From Ruminococcus sp. CAG:403 (GTDB lineage Bacteria; Bacillota; Clostridia; Oscillospirales; Ruminococcaceae), in contig FR899090.1 of the NCBI GenBank assembly GCA_000437255.1, positions 4,726 through 17,286 on the forward strand: a DNA stretch of 12,561 nucleotides, read 5' to 3'. This document shows, one piece after another, positions 1 to 7,692 of this stretch. The notes under the pieces are model-generated. The model was not told the origin of the DNA. It worked only from the letters and a program-made list of their open reading frames with translations, and searched no databases. The translations under genes and the position numbers were made by a program. How positions within the stretch are numbered: position 1 is the stretch's first letter; each line of letters opens with the position of its first letter.

Positions 1-115
1 CAGTGAGAAAAATGAATTTACAGAGTTTCGGATTCAGATTCCAAAGGAAAAGGCTGTGGAGCGTGCCAAAAAAACTGCACAGCAGCCGGCGGAATCCACC
101 CCGAAAACAAAATAA
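1..115 (+). CDS. C-terminal end of an unidentified protein, possibly a sensor histidine kinase (partial)
   Basis: An open frame enters from the left edge (first whole codon at base 2) and stops at TAA 113-115, giving 37 residues. It begins SEKNEFTEFRIQIPKEKA and then has a Lys/Gln/Pro/Thr-rich tail. The stretch FTEFRIQIP resembles the last beta strand of a histidine-kinase ATPase domain, which commonly reads T-x-F-x-[IV]-x-[LI]-P followed by a short charged tail. That reading is an inference from nine residues only. A sensor kinase upstream of a membrane-anchored HtrA would be plausible, since two-component genes and htrA are often neighbours in Firmicutes. Another protein ending in a beta strand would look the same. 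Confidence 0.4.
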   Translation, partial: SEKNEFTEFRIQIPKEKAVERAKKTAQQPAESTPKTK

Positions 116-133
116 TCTTTCATATGTATGGAC

Positions 134-175
134 ACAGGCAGCGGCTTTTCGCATCGAAACGGAACCGCTGCCTGT
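134..175 (+). terminator. Strong hairpin between the partial gene and htrA; terminator or leader structure
   Basis: An 11-base perfect inverted repeat pairs 134-144 (ACAGGCAGCGG) with 165-175 (CCGCTGCCTGT). A second small inverted repeat lies inside it (147-151 with 155-159). No T-run follows on either strand, so it is not a classical intrinsic terminator. It starts 19 bases after the upstream stop and ends 16 bases before the HtrA ribosome site. It may limit read-through, protect the 3' end, or structure the htrA leader. Confidence 0.5.
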
Positions 176-207
176 ACGTATTCAGATAGAAAGGAGTCGA
201 AAGCGAC

Positions 208-1785
208 ATGCTGGATGAAGAACAAACGGGTCTGACCCAACCACCGCAGCAGCAGTCGGTAGTGCCAGAAGAGCAGCCGGAACCGTCCTTGGAGTCGGCT
301 GCTTCTGTAGAACCGACAGCGTCCATTCCGACAGAATCGGTGCCAACTGCGGCAGCAGAACAGCCTGCCGAATCGGAGCAGCCGGCTGCAGAAGCGTATC
401 CCTCCTTTTCAGAGGAAGCGGATTCCTTCCGCCATCCATTTCCCACGGAGGAACCCGGCAGAAGGTTTGGCTATGGCATGCCGCAGCAGCCATGGCAGCC
501 GTTTTCGCAACAGCCTGCAAGCTTTGGTACCGGCGCATCTGCCACACCGTTTGGCGGCATTTCCGGCTATTCTATGCCAGAGACGTTGCATCGGCCTCCG
601 AAGAAGCCAAGGTTGCCAAAGGACACTCGAAAACTGCGTGCAGTGCTAATTATATTGGCGGTCTTGGTATTTGCAGCCTTGCTTTACTGTATGGTACGGG
701 ATATCTATGTGTATCGAACCGAACCAAACGCGGCTAAAATAACTGCCGAAACCGTTCGTCCGAATGTGGTGCTGGAAATGCAGGAAAAACCGGAGCTGGA
801 TCCATCGGATCCGCTGGTGGATGAATCCGGGCGCTATTCTGTAGAGGGCGTGGCAAAAGTGGTGCGCCCATCCATTGTAGAGCTGTATGGCTATACAGAG
901 AGTGGCACATTGGTTGGGTCTGGCTCTGGCATCATTGTTTCAGAGGATGGCTATATTGTCACCAATGCGCATGTCTTGATGGACAATGCTGTTTATGAGG
1001 TTGTCACAGAGGATGGCACTCGCTATGATGCTTCCATTGTGGGACGAGATACCAAGACAGATATTGCGGTGATTCAGATTGCAGCCACTGGCTTGCCAGC
1101 TGCAACCATTGGAAATTCCGATGAAGTGGTAGTCGGGGAATCAGTCGTTGCAATCGGCAATCCGGCAGGTCTGACCGGATCAGTCACCAATGGCATTGTT
1201 TCCGGGCTGAATCGGCAAATTCGGGCAGACAGTACCGGATTTGATATGGACTGCATCCAGACCAATGCTGCCATCAGCCCCGGAAATTCCGGCGGTGCGC
1301 TGGTCAATATGTATGGACAGGTGATCGGAATTACTTCTTCCAAATATGTCAGCTCCAGTTATGAAGGGCTTGGATTTGCCATTACCATCAATCAGGCACT
1401 TCCGGTCATTCAGGAATTGATGGAGCAAGGCTATGTGTCCGGACGTGTTCGTGTCGGCATTTCCTTTATTTCCATGCAGAATGAATATGCACAAGCACAA
1501 TTTTCGGAGGAAGTTGGCGTCAAAGATCCGGAACCGGACGGTGTGTGGATTACCGAAATCAGCGAGGACTGTGATATTTCGCATACAGAATTGGCAGTCA
1601 ATGATGTAATCGTATCGGTAGAAGGAAAGAATGTCAACGACTATGACAGTTTAAATGCTGCCATTGCAGGCAAAGTTGGAGGAGATACAGTGAAAGCCGT
1701 TTGCCGCCGTTACCAAAAGGACGGAACCTATCAGGAGTTTACGATTTCCTTTCAGCTGATGGAGGATACCTCCGGCAATTATTAA
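208..1785 (+). CDS. htrA: Membrane-anchored HtrA/DegP-family serine protease with PDZ domain
   Basis: This 525-residue protein is a trypsin-like envelope quality-control protease. Residues 1-141 are a low-complexity Pro/Gln/Glu/Ala/Ser-rich tail, probably cytoplasmic. Residues about 145-163 form one hydrophobic membrane span preceded by Lys/Arg, so the protease domain should lie outside the membrane. The catalytic triad is visible: His255 in TNAHV, Asp285 in TKTDIAVI and Ser361 in SPGNSGGAL. A PDZ domain follows at about 413-519 (start of the domain GRVRVGI; later GVWITEI and NDVIVSVEGK). The start is set by AAGGAG at 191-196, 11 bases before ATG. Known HtrA proteins degrade or refold misfolded exported proteins. 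The length exceeds the usual 400-450 residues mainly because of the N-terminal tail. Transcription may come from the upstream gene, since no clear promoter was seen in the 92-base gap. It ends at the convergent terminator. Confidence 0.95.
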   Translation: MLDEEQTGLTQPPQQQSVVPEEQPEPSLESAASVEPTASIPTESVPTAAAEQPAESEQPAAEAYPSFSEEADSFRHPFPTEEPGRRFGYGMPQQPWQPFSQQPASFGTGASATPFGGISGYSMPETLHRPPKKPRLPKDTRKLRAVLIILAVLVFAALLYCMVRDIYVYRTEPNAAKITAETVRPNVVLEMQEKPELDPSDPLVDESGRYSVEGVAKVVRPSIVELYGYTESGTLVGSGSGIIVSEDGYIVTNAHVLMDNAVYEVVTEDGTRYDASIVGRDTKTDIAVIQIAATGLPAATIGNSDEVVVGESVVAIGNPAGLTGSVTNGIVSGLNRQIRADSTGFDMDCIQTNAAISPGNSGGALVNMYGQVIGITSSKYVSSSYEGLGFAITINQALPVIQELMEQGYVSGRVRVGISFISMQNEYAQAQFSEEVGVKDPEPDGVWITEISEDCDISHTELAVNDVIVSVEGKNVNDYDSLNAAIAGKVGGDTVKAVCRRYQKDGTYQEFTISFQLMEDTSGNY

Positions 1786-1796
1786 TGGGGATTCTC

Positions 1797-1846
1797 AAAA
1801 AAGCAGCCCGAATTGGAACAAATTCATCCAATTCGGGCTGTTTTTT
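1797..1846. terminator. Bidirectional intrinsic terminator between convergent htrA and polysaccharide operon
   Basis: A perfect 14-base stem pairs 1804-1817 (CAGCCCGAATTGGA) with 1827-1840 across a 9-base loop. It is flanked by six A (1797-1802) on the left and six T (1841-1846) on the right, so it has a U-run in both transcription directions. It lies 11 bases after the htrA stop and 20 bases after the last stop of the minus-strand operon. Confidence 0.93.
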
Positions 1847-1866
1847 GGTTTATGGTACTAGTAGAA

Positions 1867-3162
1867 TTAGTTGCGCTTTTTGGTTGGCGGCAGCACGCTG
1901 TTGATATCCAACCGCTTCGGGTGGGGTGTCATATAAGTGCCCAGCTTGAAGGCCTTAGAATGCAGAATGGCTTGAATTTCATCTTCTGTACGTGCAATTT
2001 CATCCTTCAGCTCAGTAATGGCTTCATCGAATGGAACGTCTTCCTCTGCAAGTTTTTGAATTTCCTTGCCGTGTTCCATTTCATATTCGTTGCACATGTA
2101 GACATGCTGATCGTACTTTTCTGCAATTTCCATCAGCTGAACAGCAAACTTGTGCTGCATGTACTTCGGGAAGGAAACCAGATCATAATAAATAAAGCCA
2201 ACCATCCAGGAAATCAGATCGCCATACGGGTCAGCATAGCCAGCCTGTTTCCAGCTTGCAAATACATTTTCAATGATTTGCAGGTGCTTCTTAAACTTCG
2301 TAACCTTTTTGTTGTTGTAGGTCCACATCAGGGAGCCTTCGTTGAACCAACGATAGAAATAGAACCGCTTGTCCCAGAAAACAACCTTTTCCGCACGTGG
2401 GAAATACATGAACTGGAACAGCTGATCCTCTCCCAGATCCATGGATTCATTCATGCGCAGCTTTGGTGCTGCTTCAATCAAATCTCGGCGCAGGAAGTGC
2501 AGCCAGATGAATGGTTTGCTGCTGTTTTCCCGGAACAGCGCATCAGATCCGGCATTTTCATCTTCATAAGTAATGTTATAAGGGGAGAGCTTTTCCCAAA
2601 TCCACTTCGGTGCCCGGTCAGAATCCGGGAACGGAGTTCCGCCGAATACAATAATATCGGCATCTTCCTGTTCAGCACGTTCCACCAGACAGTAATACAT
2701 CCACATGTCCAGCGTATCATCTGCATCTACAAAGCTGATGTACTTTCCGGTTGCAGCATCCAGACCAGCGTTTCTGGCATGTGCAGGGCCAGCGTTTTCC
2801 TGGTTGATGATTCTCACACGGTCATCGGTCTTGGCAATGTTTTGCAGAATAGACAGGGAATTATCGGTAGAACCATCATTGATGCAAATGACTTCCAGGT
2901 TCCGATACTTCTGGTTCAAAACGGCATGCAGGGAGTTTTTCAGATACTTTTCTGCATTGTAAACCGGCATGATGACGGAAACCAGCGGAAGCGCATCTTC
3001 CTCTGCATCTTCAATGCGAAAATCCGGATTGCCCTTTCGTTTCTTGGTGGAAACCGGCAACTTCATTTCTTCGGAATCTTCTGTAAAGATCTGTGTCAGC
3101 GCCTCTGACAGCTGATCGATTTTTTGCTTCATTTGTTCTTTTTTGAGTTGTTCATTCATCAT
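1867..3162 (-). CDS. Family 2 glycosyltransferase with coiled-coil ends
   Basis: This 431-residue GT-A-fold glycosyltransferase would transfer a sugar from a nucleotide donor to a growing surface glycan at the inner face of the membrane. Residues 1-25 are a Lys/Glu/Gln-rich helix. The GT2 core begins near residue 59 with VSVIMPVYNAEKYL, then VICINDGSTDNS (INDGSTD, 94-100), and the metal-binding block VDADD (145-149). Residues about 372-415 form a heptad-like helix (AITELKDEIARTEDEI) leading to SKAFKLG and a basic end, a tail type seen in many Firmicute cell-wall glycosyltransferases. There is no membrane segment. The start is one of two adjacent ATGs, 8 bases downstream of GTGAGGG. It is the last gene of the operon, 32 bases after the second glycosyltransferase. 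Donor and acceptor cannot be read from the sequence. Confidence 0.92.
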   Translation of the reverse strand: MMNEQLKKEQMKQKIDQLSEALTQIFTEDSEEMKLPVSTKKRKGNPDFRIEDAEEDALPLVSVIMPVYNAEKYLKNSLHAVLNQKYRNLEVICINDGSTDNSLSILQNIAKTDDRVRIINQENAGPAHARNAGLDAATGKYISFVDADDTLDMWMYYCLVERAEQEDADIIVFGGTPFPDSDRAPKWIWEKLSPYNITYEDENAGSDALFRENSSKPFIWLHFLRRDLIEAAPKLRMNESMDLGEDQLFQFMYFPRAEKVVFWDKRFYFYRWFNEGSLMWTYNNKKVTKFKKHLQIIENVFASWKQAGYADPYGDLISWMVGFIYYDLVSFPKYMQHKFAVQLMEIAEKYDQHVYMCNEYEMEHGKEIQKLAEEDVPFDEAITELKDEIARTEDEIQAILHSKAFKLGTYMTPHPKRLDINSVLPPTKKRN

Positions 3163-3194
3163 ATCGTTATACCCTCACTTCAACCATGCATCCA

Positions 3195-4304
3195 TTAGGC
3201 TTTGCCCAGCTTTTTGCGAATCTTGTCAGCAGTTGTACGACCAACTTTCATTTCATTGGAAGTTTTAAGCCGCTCCAGCCGATTTTTTGCATCGTTCAGT
3301 TCCTGTTCCAGACGATAGATGGTATCTTCGTAATAGAACATCTGGTAATCGTCCATGATGCGGGCAGCCATTTTTTGCAGCCATTCATCTTTCAGCTTGG
3401 AGAAGTTGATTTCACCGGATTCCTGAGTTTCCTTCAGTTCCTTTGCAAACCGTTCCAGGAAAGGCAGCTTGTATTCTTCTGCAATTCGGTCATAGGTATG
3501 CATATAGTTGAAGAACTTCTTCCGGAAGAATTCAAACATGAAGTTTTCCTTTACGGACTCATGTGCCATCATAAAGTCATGGATGAAGGCATATTCTTCG
3601 TTCATGCAGAACACTTTGCCCTTGCTGTTGATGGAAGAGTTCGGGTTATCCTGGCGGTAGTGATAGAAGGCCTTGTTGACAAACATAACATTTTGAGCCA
3701 GGGTCAGCGTCTGGAACCAGAAGCCATTGTCCTGATAGGAAGCACCAGGTGTTTCATTGTGGCGGATGTTGTTTTTCCGGATGAAATCAGCCCGATAAAG
3801 TCCCGTCCAGGTATTCATCTGGAAGGTGAACATTTCCTTGGTGGTTTCCGGGTGCAGAACACGATCATAGTACTTACTGTCCGGACAGGTGCATTCATAC
3901 TCCGTATGATCCTTTCCGTTCTTGGTGCGGAAGGTCAGGTAGTCGGCTTTGATGACATCCAGATCATACTGCTTGGCACGATCATAGAGATACTGACACA
4001 TATCCGGTTCGATGTAGTCATCGGATTCTGCAATACCAATGTATTCTCCGGTTGCATGATCAAATCCAATGTTCATGGAGTTGCCATAACCGGCATTCTT
4101 CTTGGTGATACATTTAATACGCGGATCCTTTTGTGCCATCTTCTGCACAATTTCGTAGGAATGGTCGGTGGAGCCGTCGTCTACGCAAATGATTTCGATG
4201 TTGCGCATCGTTTGCTTACAGCAGCTCTTTACGCATTCTGCTACGTATCGTTCCACGTTATAAATCGGAACAACAAGAGATACAAGTGGTTTTTGGTCGC
4301 TCAT
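3195..4304 (-). CDS. Family 2 glycosyltransferase with C-terminal coiled coil
   Basis: This 369-residue glycosyltransferase of the GT-A fold opens directly with its catalytic domain: SLVVPIYNVERYV (9-21), IICVDDGSTDHS (38-49) and the region NAGYGNSMNIG (70-80). The usual DxD position reads ESDD (93-96), a variant common in this subgroup and not evidence of inactivity. The end (about 325-369) is a heptad-like helix (IYRLEQELNDAKNRLERLK) followed by a Lys/Arg-rich tail that includes EMKVG, comparable with FKLG in the neighbouring enzyme. The ribosome site AGGGGGA lies 10 bases upstream of ATG. It sits 32 bases after the pyruvyltransferase fusion gene. The two glycosyltransferases share only the GT2 core pattern by eye, so they probably make different linkages of the same repeat unit. 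Sugar specificity is unknown. Confidence 0.92.
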   Translation of the reverse strand: MSDQKPLVSLVVPIYNVERYVAECVKSCCKQTMRNIEIICVDDGSTDHSYEIVQKMAQKDPRIKCITKKNAGYGNSMNIGFDHATGEYIGIAESDDYIEPDMCQYLYDRAKQYDLDVIKADYLTFRTKNGKDHTEYECTCPDSKYYDRVLHPETTKEMFTFQMNTWTGLYRADFIRKNNIRHNETPGASYQDNGFWFQTLTLAQNVMFVNKAFYHYRQDNPNSSINSKGKVFCMNEEYAFIHDFMMAHESVKENFMFEFFRKKFFNYMHTYDRIAEEYKLPFLERFAKELKETQESGEINFSKLKDEWLQKMAARIMDDYQMFYYEDTIYRLEQELNDAKNRLERLKTSNEMKVGRTTADKIRKKLGKA

Positions 4305-4336
4305 GGTTGATTAATCCCCCTGATAATAAAAAATAT

Positions 4337-6649
4337 TTATTGTTTGTTTTGCAATTCTGCCAGCTGCCGTTTTAATCCATTGATTTCATCTTCTGACCGC
4401 TTTTTAAGTTTCAGCAATTCGAATTTTAATTCGGTAAGCTGATAATCCACCAGCTGGAATTCATTGTTTATGCCGTCTGCTTTCATGGGGTCAAAGATGG
4501 CATGTTTTAGCCAATCAAGAGACTCTGCACGGCGTTCCTGAATGATGGCATACACTTTTTCATAATCAATCGGTGCATAAAGATCATCCTTGGCGTATAC
4601 ATCATTCACTTGCCAAGCGAGACGATCCATTAATTGGAATTGACCCAATAAGGACTCAAAGCGCTGTGCGCCACGCTGATGGTTGGCAAGGCTGATAAAC
4701 TGTCTGCCAAAAATAATGGACAAGCAGGTTCCGTGGAAGGAGTCCGTGATGACGAACTTGGCACCACGCATGATGGAAAGCCAGTCTTCTACATCTGCAT
4801 CTCCGTGTGTATTGGGCAGATTGAGTTTTTGTGTATTTTCTGGGATTTTTAATGCATCAATTAGGCAGTGCGCCGGCATTTTTAGCTGTTTGGAAATATG
4901 CTGAATGAGCTGCCGCTTTTCCTCATTGGGATCCAGAATAAAGGCAGCAATATAATCCCCTTTTATCGAAACAGTCGCGTCATCTGCTACCTTGTCGAAT
5001 TCGGAACGGTTTACCATAAACACTGGATCCAGAACACAGGTTGCGTCCAATCCAAACTTGTTCTTACAAATGTCTACGGCATAAGATTCCCGAACAGAAA
5101 GCGCTTTAAACCGCTTCAAGAAGTAAGCAGATTGCAGGACTGCCTTATCATTACCATAGTAATCATTTCCGAATGAAGAAGCATACGAAACAATATTGTT
5201 ATAAGGTGCAACAAAGTCCAGATAGAACGGCGGTCCTGAAATAAACTGTAATTGATAGTTAAATAACTGATCCGATCCTGAAATAAATGTTTTACAACAT
5301 TCATTTAACCACCGCAATTCACTTGGGTGATAGATTTTACTGATTTCATAGTGCTTTCTAGCAAAACGACGTGCAATGTTGTTGGGATAGCGAACGATTT
5401 TCTCTTCTCCTTCCGGAACCGGTCGTTCAATCATAAGCGGAGAGAGTCCCAGAGAGAGAATCAGCTGGTGCAGTGCGTAATAAGTCAATGCGCTGCCATA
5501 GTTTTCACTGTACCACCAGCCCATAATACCAACATCAAACTTTCGGTCCTTTGCAGAAAACAATGCTTTTGAGAACGGCATATAATCCAGCAGGTCAAAG
5601 AAACGCTTGTGGCGGGGGTGTGTTTCTCGTGGGGCAACAAGTTGACCATTGTTGCCCTTAGCAATATCAACTACTTCTACATTAGGCACTTGCTTCATAA
5701 GTTTAAAGTTGGAAGCAACCTTTTTAAAGAAGCGGCGGCCTTGGTCGGTATTGACTAAAACCAATCCGGTTCCTTTTCGGTCGTCATAGTTGCCATGGTA
5801 TTTGCCAATTCCCCAGAAATCGCCCAATGTGATATCGCCGATTCGGTCGAATTGTGCAAAATGGCAGGTACCACAGGAAAGTCTTGGGGTAACACCGCCC
5901 AAAAAGCCAATATACCAAGGATCTTTATAGCAATTGTTGTAGTACGTTTTTCCACGTTCTGTTCGAATGGTAATAGGTGTTCCCCAACCATGATCCTTTT
6001 CACGGAAATTGATATACGTAATGGGTTCACCATGTGAGATTTCACTTAGATAGTGTTGAAAAGCTTTCGGAGAAGGTACACCATGACAGATAATGTCTAC
6101 TGTCAATAAGTTTTCATATGGTTTCCGTAAATATTTTTGCAGACCTGCGACTTGACAGGGACATCCTGAAAACAGTACTATTTTTCCGGTATCCAAGGCT
6201 TTCTTGATTTGTGTAAAAGTATGATCAGTTTGACTTGCCACATACTTTGAACGGCGCAGTTCATCCAGTTGTTCTTCGGAAGAAATTATTTTATGAGATA
6301 CTGTCCAATCTGGATTCCATGCAGCACCACAAACGAGGCCATCCTTTTTTAAGACATATTGCGCCAAAACGGTAAAGACACCGCCGGAGCTGCTCTGCAT
6401 GCGAATGTCATCCTTTGCCATAACAGCATAGCATTCCCGTTCAGAAGCAGGGTGTAGATCACATTCCAAAGCGGGGCAGCTCTCTACGCAACGACCACAA
6501 TGAATACATTTATTGGGATCAATTTTTGGGAATAAAAATCCTTTATAATCCGGTTGCATTTTGATGGCATCCACTGGACAGCAGTTGTCACATGCGCCGC
6601 ATCCAGTACATTCTGCCGGATTTAAAATTTCAATTGTTTCTCGGTTCAT
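4337..6649 (-). CDS. Fusion: F420-dehydrogenase beta-like iron-sulfur protein + polysaccharide pyruvyltransferase
   Basis: This 770-residue protein joins two modules. Residues 1-60 are a two-cluster ferredoxin domain: C14-x2-C17-x2-C20-x3-C24-P and C48-x2-C51-x2-C54-x3-C58-P. Residues about 75-345 match the FrhB/FpoF (coenzyme F420 hydrogenase/dehydrogenase beta) family, with SSSGGVFT (86-93), SGCPCQVAGL (161-170), DIICHGVPS (185-193) and the C-terminal block CGTCHFA...GDITLGDFWG (259-280). Residues about 371-690 match polysaccharide pyruvyltransferases: GWWYSENYGSALTYYAL (377-393), ISGSDQLFN (456-464), SVRESYA (518-524) and TDSFHGT (635-641). Residues 735-770 form a charged helix with coiled-coil character. 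The pyruvyl module would add a pyruvate ketal to a sugar. The redox module's electron partner and product are unknown. The start is supported by AAGGAG at 6658-6663, which overlaps the 3' end of the preceding gene (5-base gap), so translation is probably coupled. Confidence 0.9.
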   Translation of the reverse strand: MNRETIEILNPAECTGCGACDNCCPVDAIKMQPDYKGFLFPKIDPNKCIHCGRCVESCPALECDLHPASERECYAVMAKDDIRMQSSSGGVFTVLAQYVLKKDGLVCGAAWNPDWTVSHKIISSEEQLDELRRSKYVASQTDHTFTQIKKALDTGKIVLFSGCPCQVAGLQKYLRKPYENLLTVDIICHGVPSPKAFQHYLSEISHGEPITYINFREKDHGWGTPITIRTERGKTYYNNCYKDPWYIGFLGGVTPRLSCGTCHFAQFDRIGDITLGDFWGIGKYHGNYDDRKGTGLVLVNTDQGRRFFKKVASNFKLMKQVPNVEVVDIAKGNNGQLVAPRETHPRHKRFFDLLDYMPFSKALFSAKDRKFDVGIMGWWYSENYGSALTYYALHQLILSLGLSPLMIERPVPEGEEKIVRYPNNIARRFARKHYEISKIYHPSELRWLNECCKTFISGSDQLFNYQLQFISGPPFYLDFVAPYNNIVSYASSFGNDYYGNDKAVLQSAYFLKRFKALSVRESYAVDICKNKFGLDATCVLDPVFMVNRSEFDKVADDATVSIKGDYIAAFILDPNEEKRQLIQHISKQLKMPAHCLIDALKIPENTQKLNLPNTHGDADVEDWLSIMRGAKFVITDSFHGTCLSIIFGRQFISLANHQRGAQRFESLLGQFQLMDRLAWQVNDVYAKDDLYAPIDYEKVYAIIQERRAESLDWLKHAIFDPMKADGINNEFQLVDYQLTELKFELLKLKKRSEDEINGLKRQLAELQNKQ

Positions 6650-6654
6650 GAGAA

Positions 6655-7692
6655 TTACTCCTTATCTGATTGGAACGCATTCCATTGATTGATTTGAACT
6701 TGCAGGGCATCAATCGTTTCCTGCTGCTTTTGAATGACTTCATTTAATGCATGAATTTGTGCTTCAGCCTGTTCCAGGCGACGTTTCATCGGGGCAACAT
6801 CATAAAGCGGCGTAGCATTTGCTACACGCTGCGCAAGTTGATTTTCCAAGGACTGCTGTTTCCAGAGTTTCTCTGGGGTGGATAGATATTTATTATGTCC
6901 AGTGATGATGTCTAATGCAGTTGCAATGTATCGATAAACAGCATCCGTATAATGCAAAGGGTGAGAATTCCAGATATGATACCAGTTTCCAAATGTAAAA
7001 TCAGGAAATCGAATGATATGACAAGTCGGAACCAATTGATAAAACAGCTCATAAATAGGTTTTAAAAAGGCATTCGTCTCTTCTACATGCCATTTGGGAT
7101 GAAACTTTTGGAGCTTACCATGTGGATTTAGAATGCCCTTTGCTAAGTAACTTTCAATTACAATAATTTGTTCTGGGGCATAACCGTTTGGATTGGAATC
7201 AGACTTTAAAATTGCCTGCACGAAAGAATGATAGGTTTCTCTAATAGTTTCCATTGGAATTGTACGAGCCGGAATTGCAGAAATCAGAGCATTTGGCAGC
7301 AATCCATTCGGCCCAACAAGTGTTTCTTTTACTTGTGGAAACCAGTTCCCTTCTTGATTGATCCAAAAGTCCATAATATGGTAGTGCTTTCCTTCATAAG
7401 AAAGCACATATTGCGGAAGTCGTTCTTCTGAAAAGTCTAATATTAGATAATCTGCTTGCGCATTTAAAAGTTGTTCTACACAGTCATTTTGAAATTGCTT
7501 TGCAATCATACGCTGATTAAATCCAGAAGTTGAAAAAGAAAACATAGACTCAGGGAGTTGAATTGCATCTCCTTGCAAAGTGCTAACAGGATTTCTCCCC
7601 AATCTTACACAGATTTCATAGCGATCTGGAAATGTATATTTCAAGAAGTCACTGGTTACACAGCAACCAAAAACGCACACTTTTGTCCCCAT
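6655..7692 (-). CDS. DUF6270-like protein (SGNH-like fold suspected) with coiled-coil tail
   Basis: This 345-residue protein starts KVCVFGCCVTSDFLKYTF, which resembles the opening of DUF6270 proteins (GSCV[TS]RD as I recall it) found in polysaccharide clusters. Further matching points are an Arg/Ser region (RLGRNPVSTL), ADYLILDFSEER (98-109 approx.) and a late block HPLHYTDAVYRYI (244-256) that could hold the catalytic His of an SGNH-type hydrolase or acyltransferase. The position I would expect to be Ser is Cys10. Residues about 300-340 are a heptad-like helix (LEQAEAQIHALNEVI). There is no signal peptide or membrane segment, so it is likely cytoplasmic. Its ATG overlaps the stop of the ATPase gene (TAATG, one shared base) and has GGAGGAGA just upstream, so translation is coupled. 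Modification of the glycan, for example acyl transfer, is an inference from context. Confidence 0.7.
   Translation of the reverse strand: MGTKVCVFGCCVTSDFLKYTFPDRYEICVRLGRNPVSTLQGDAIQLPESMFSFSTSGFNQRMIAKQFQNDCVEQLLNAQADYLILDFSEERLPQYVLSYEGKHYHIMDFWINQEGNWFPQVKETLVGPNGLLPNALISAIPARTIPMETIRETYHSFVQAILKSDSNPNGYAPEQIIVIESYLAKGILNPHGKLQKFHPKWHVEETNAFLKPIYELFYQLVPTCHIIRFPDFTFGNWYHIWNSHPLHYTDAVYRYIATALDIITGHNKYLSTPEKLWKQQSLENQLAQRVANATPLYDVAPMKRRLEQAEAQIHALNEVIQKQQETIDALQVQINQWNAFQSDKE

Noticed and set aside
3..218. 71-codon plus-strand frame at the left edge
   Set aside because: It overlaps the end of the real partial gene in another frame, reads through the hairpin, and is Arg/Lys-rich nonsense without a ribosome site.
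1813..3108. Long plus-strand open frame (431 codons) opposite the last glycosyltransferase
   Set aside because: It lies antisense to a clear GT2 gene, has no ribosome site at its start, begins inside the terminator, and its translation shows no domain pattern. The openness follows from codon bias on the other strand.
4183..4304. ESDD in place of DxD in the second glycosyltransferase considered as an inactive enzyme
   Set aside because: The ESDD form is frequent in this GT2 subgroup, and the other motifs (VDDGSTD, NAGYGNSMN) are intact.
3186..4310. Plus-strand open frame (374 codons) opposite the second glycosyltransferase
   Set aside because: It mirrors the real gene almost exactly, has no recognisable motif and no ribosome site.
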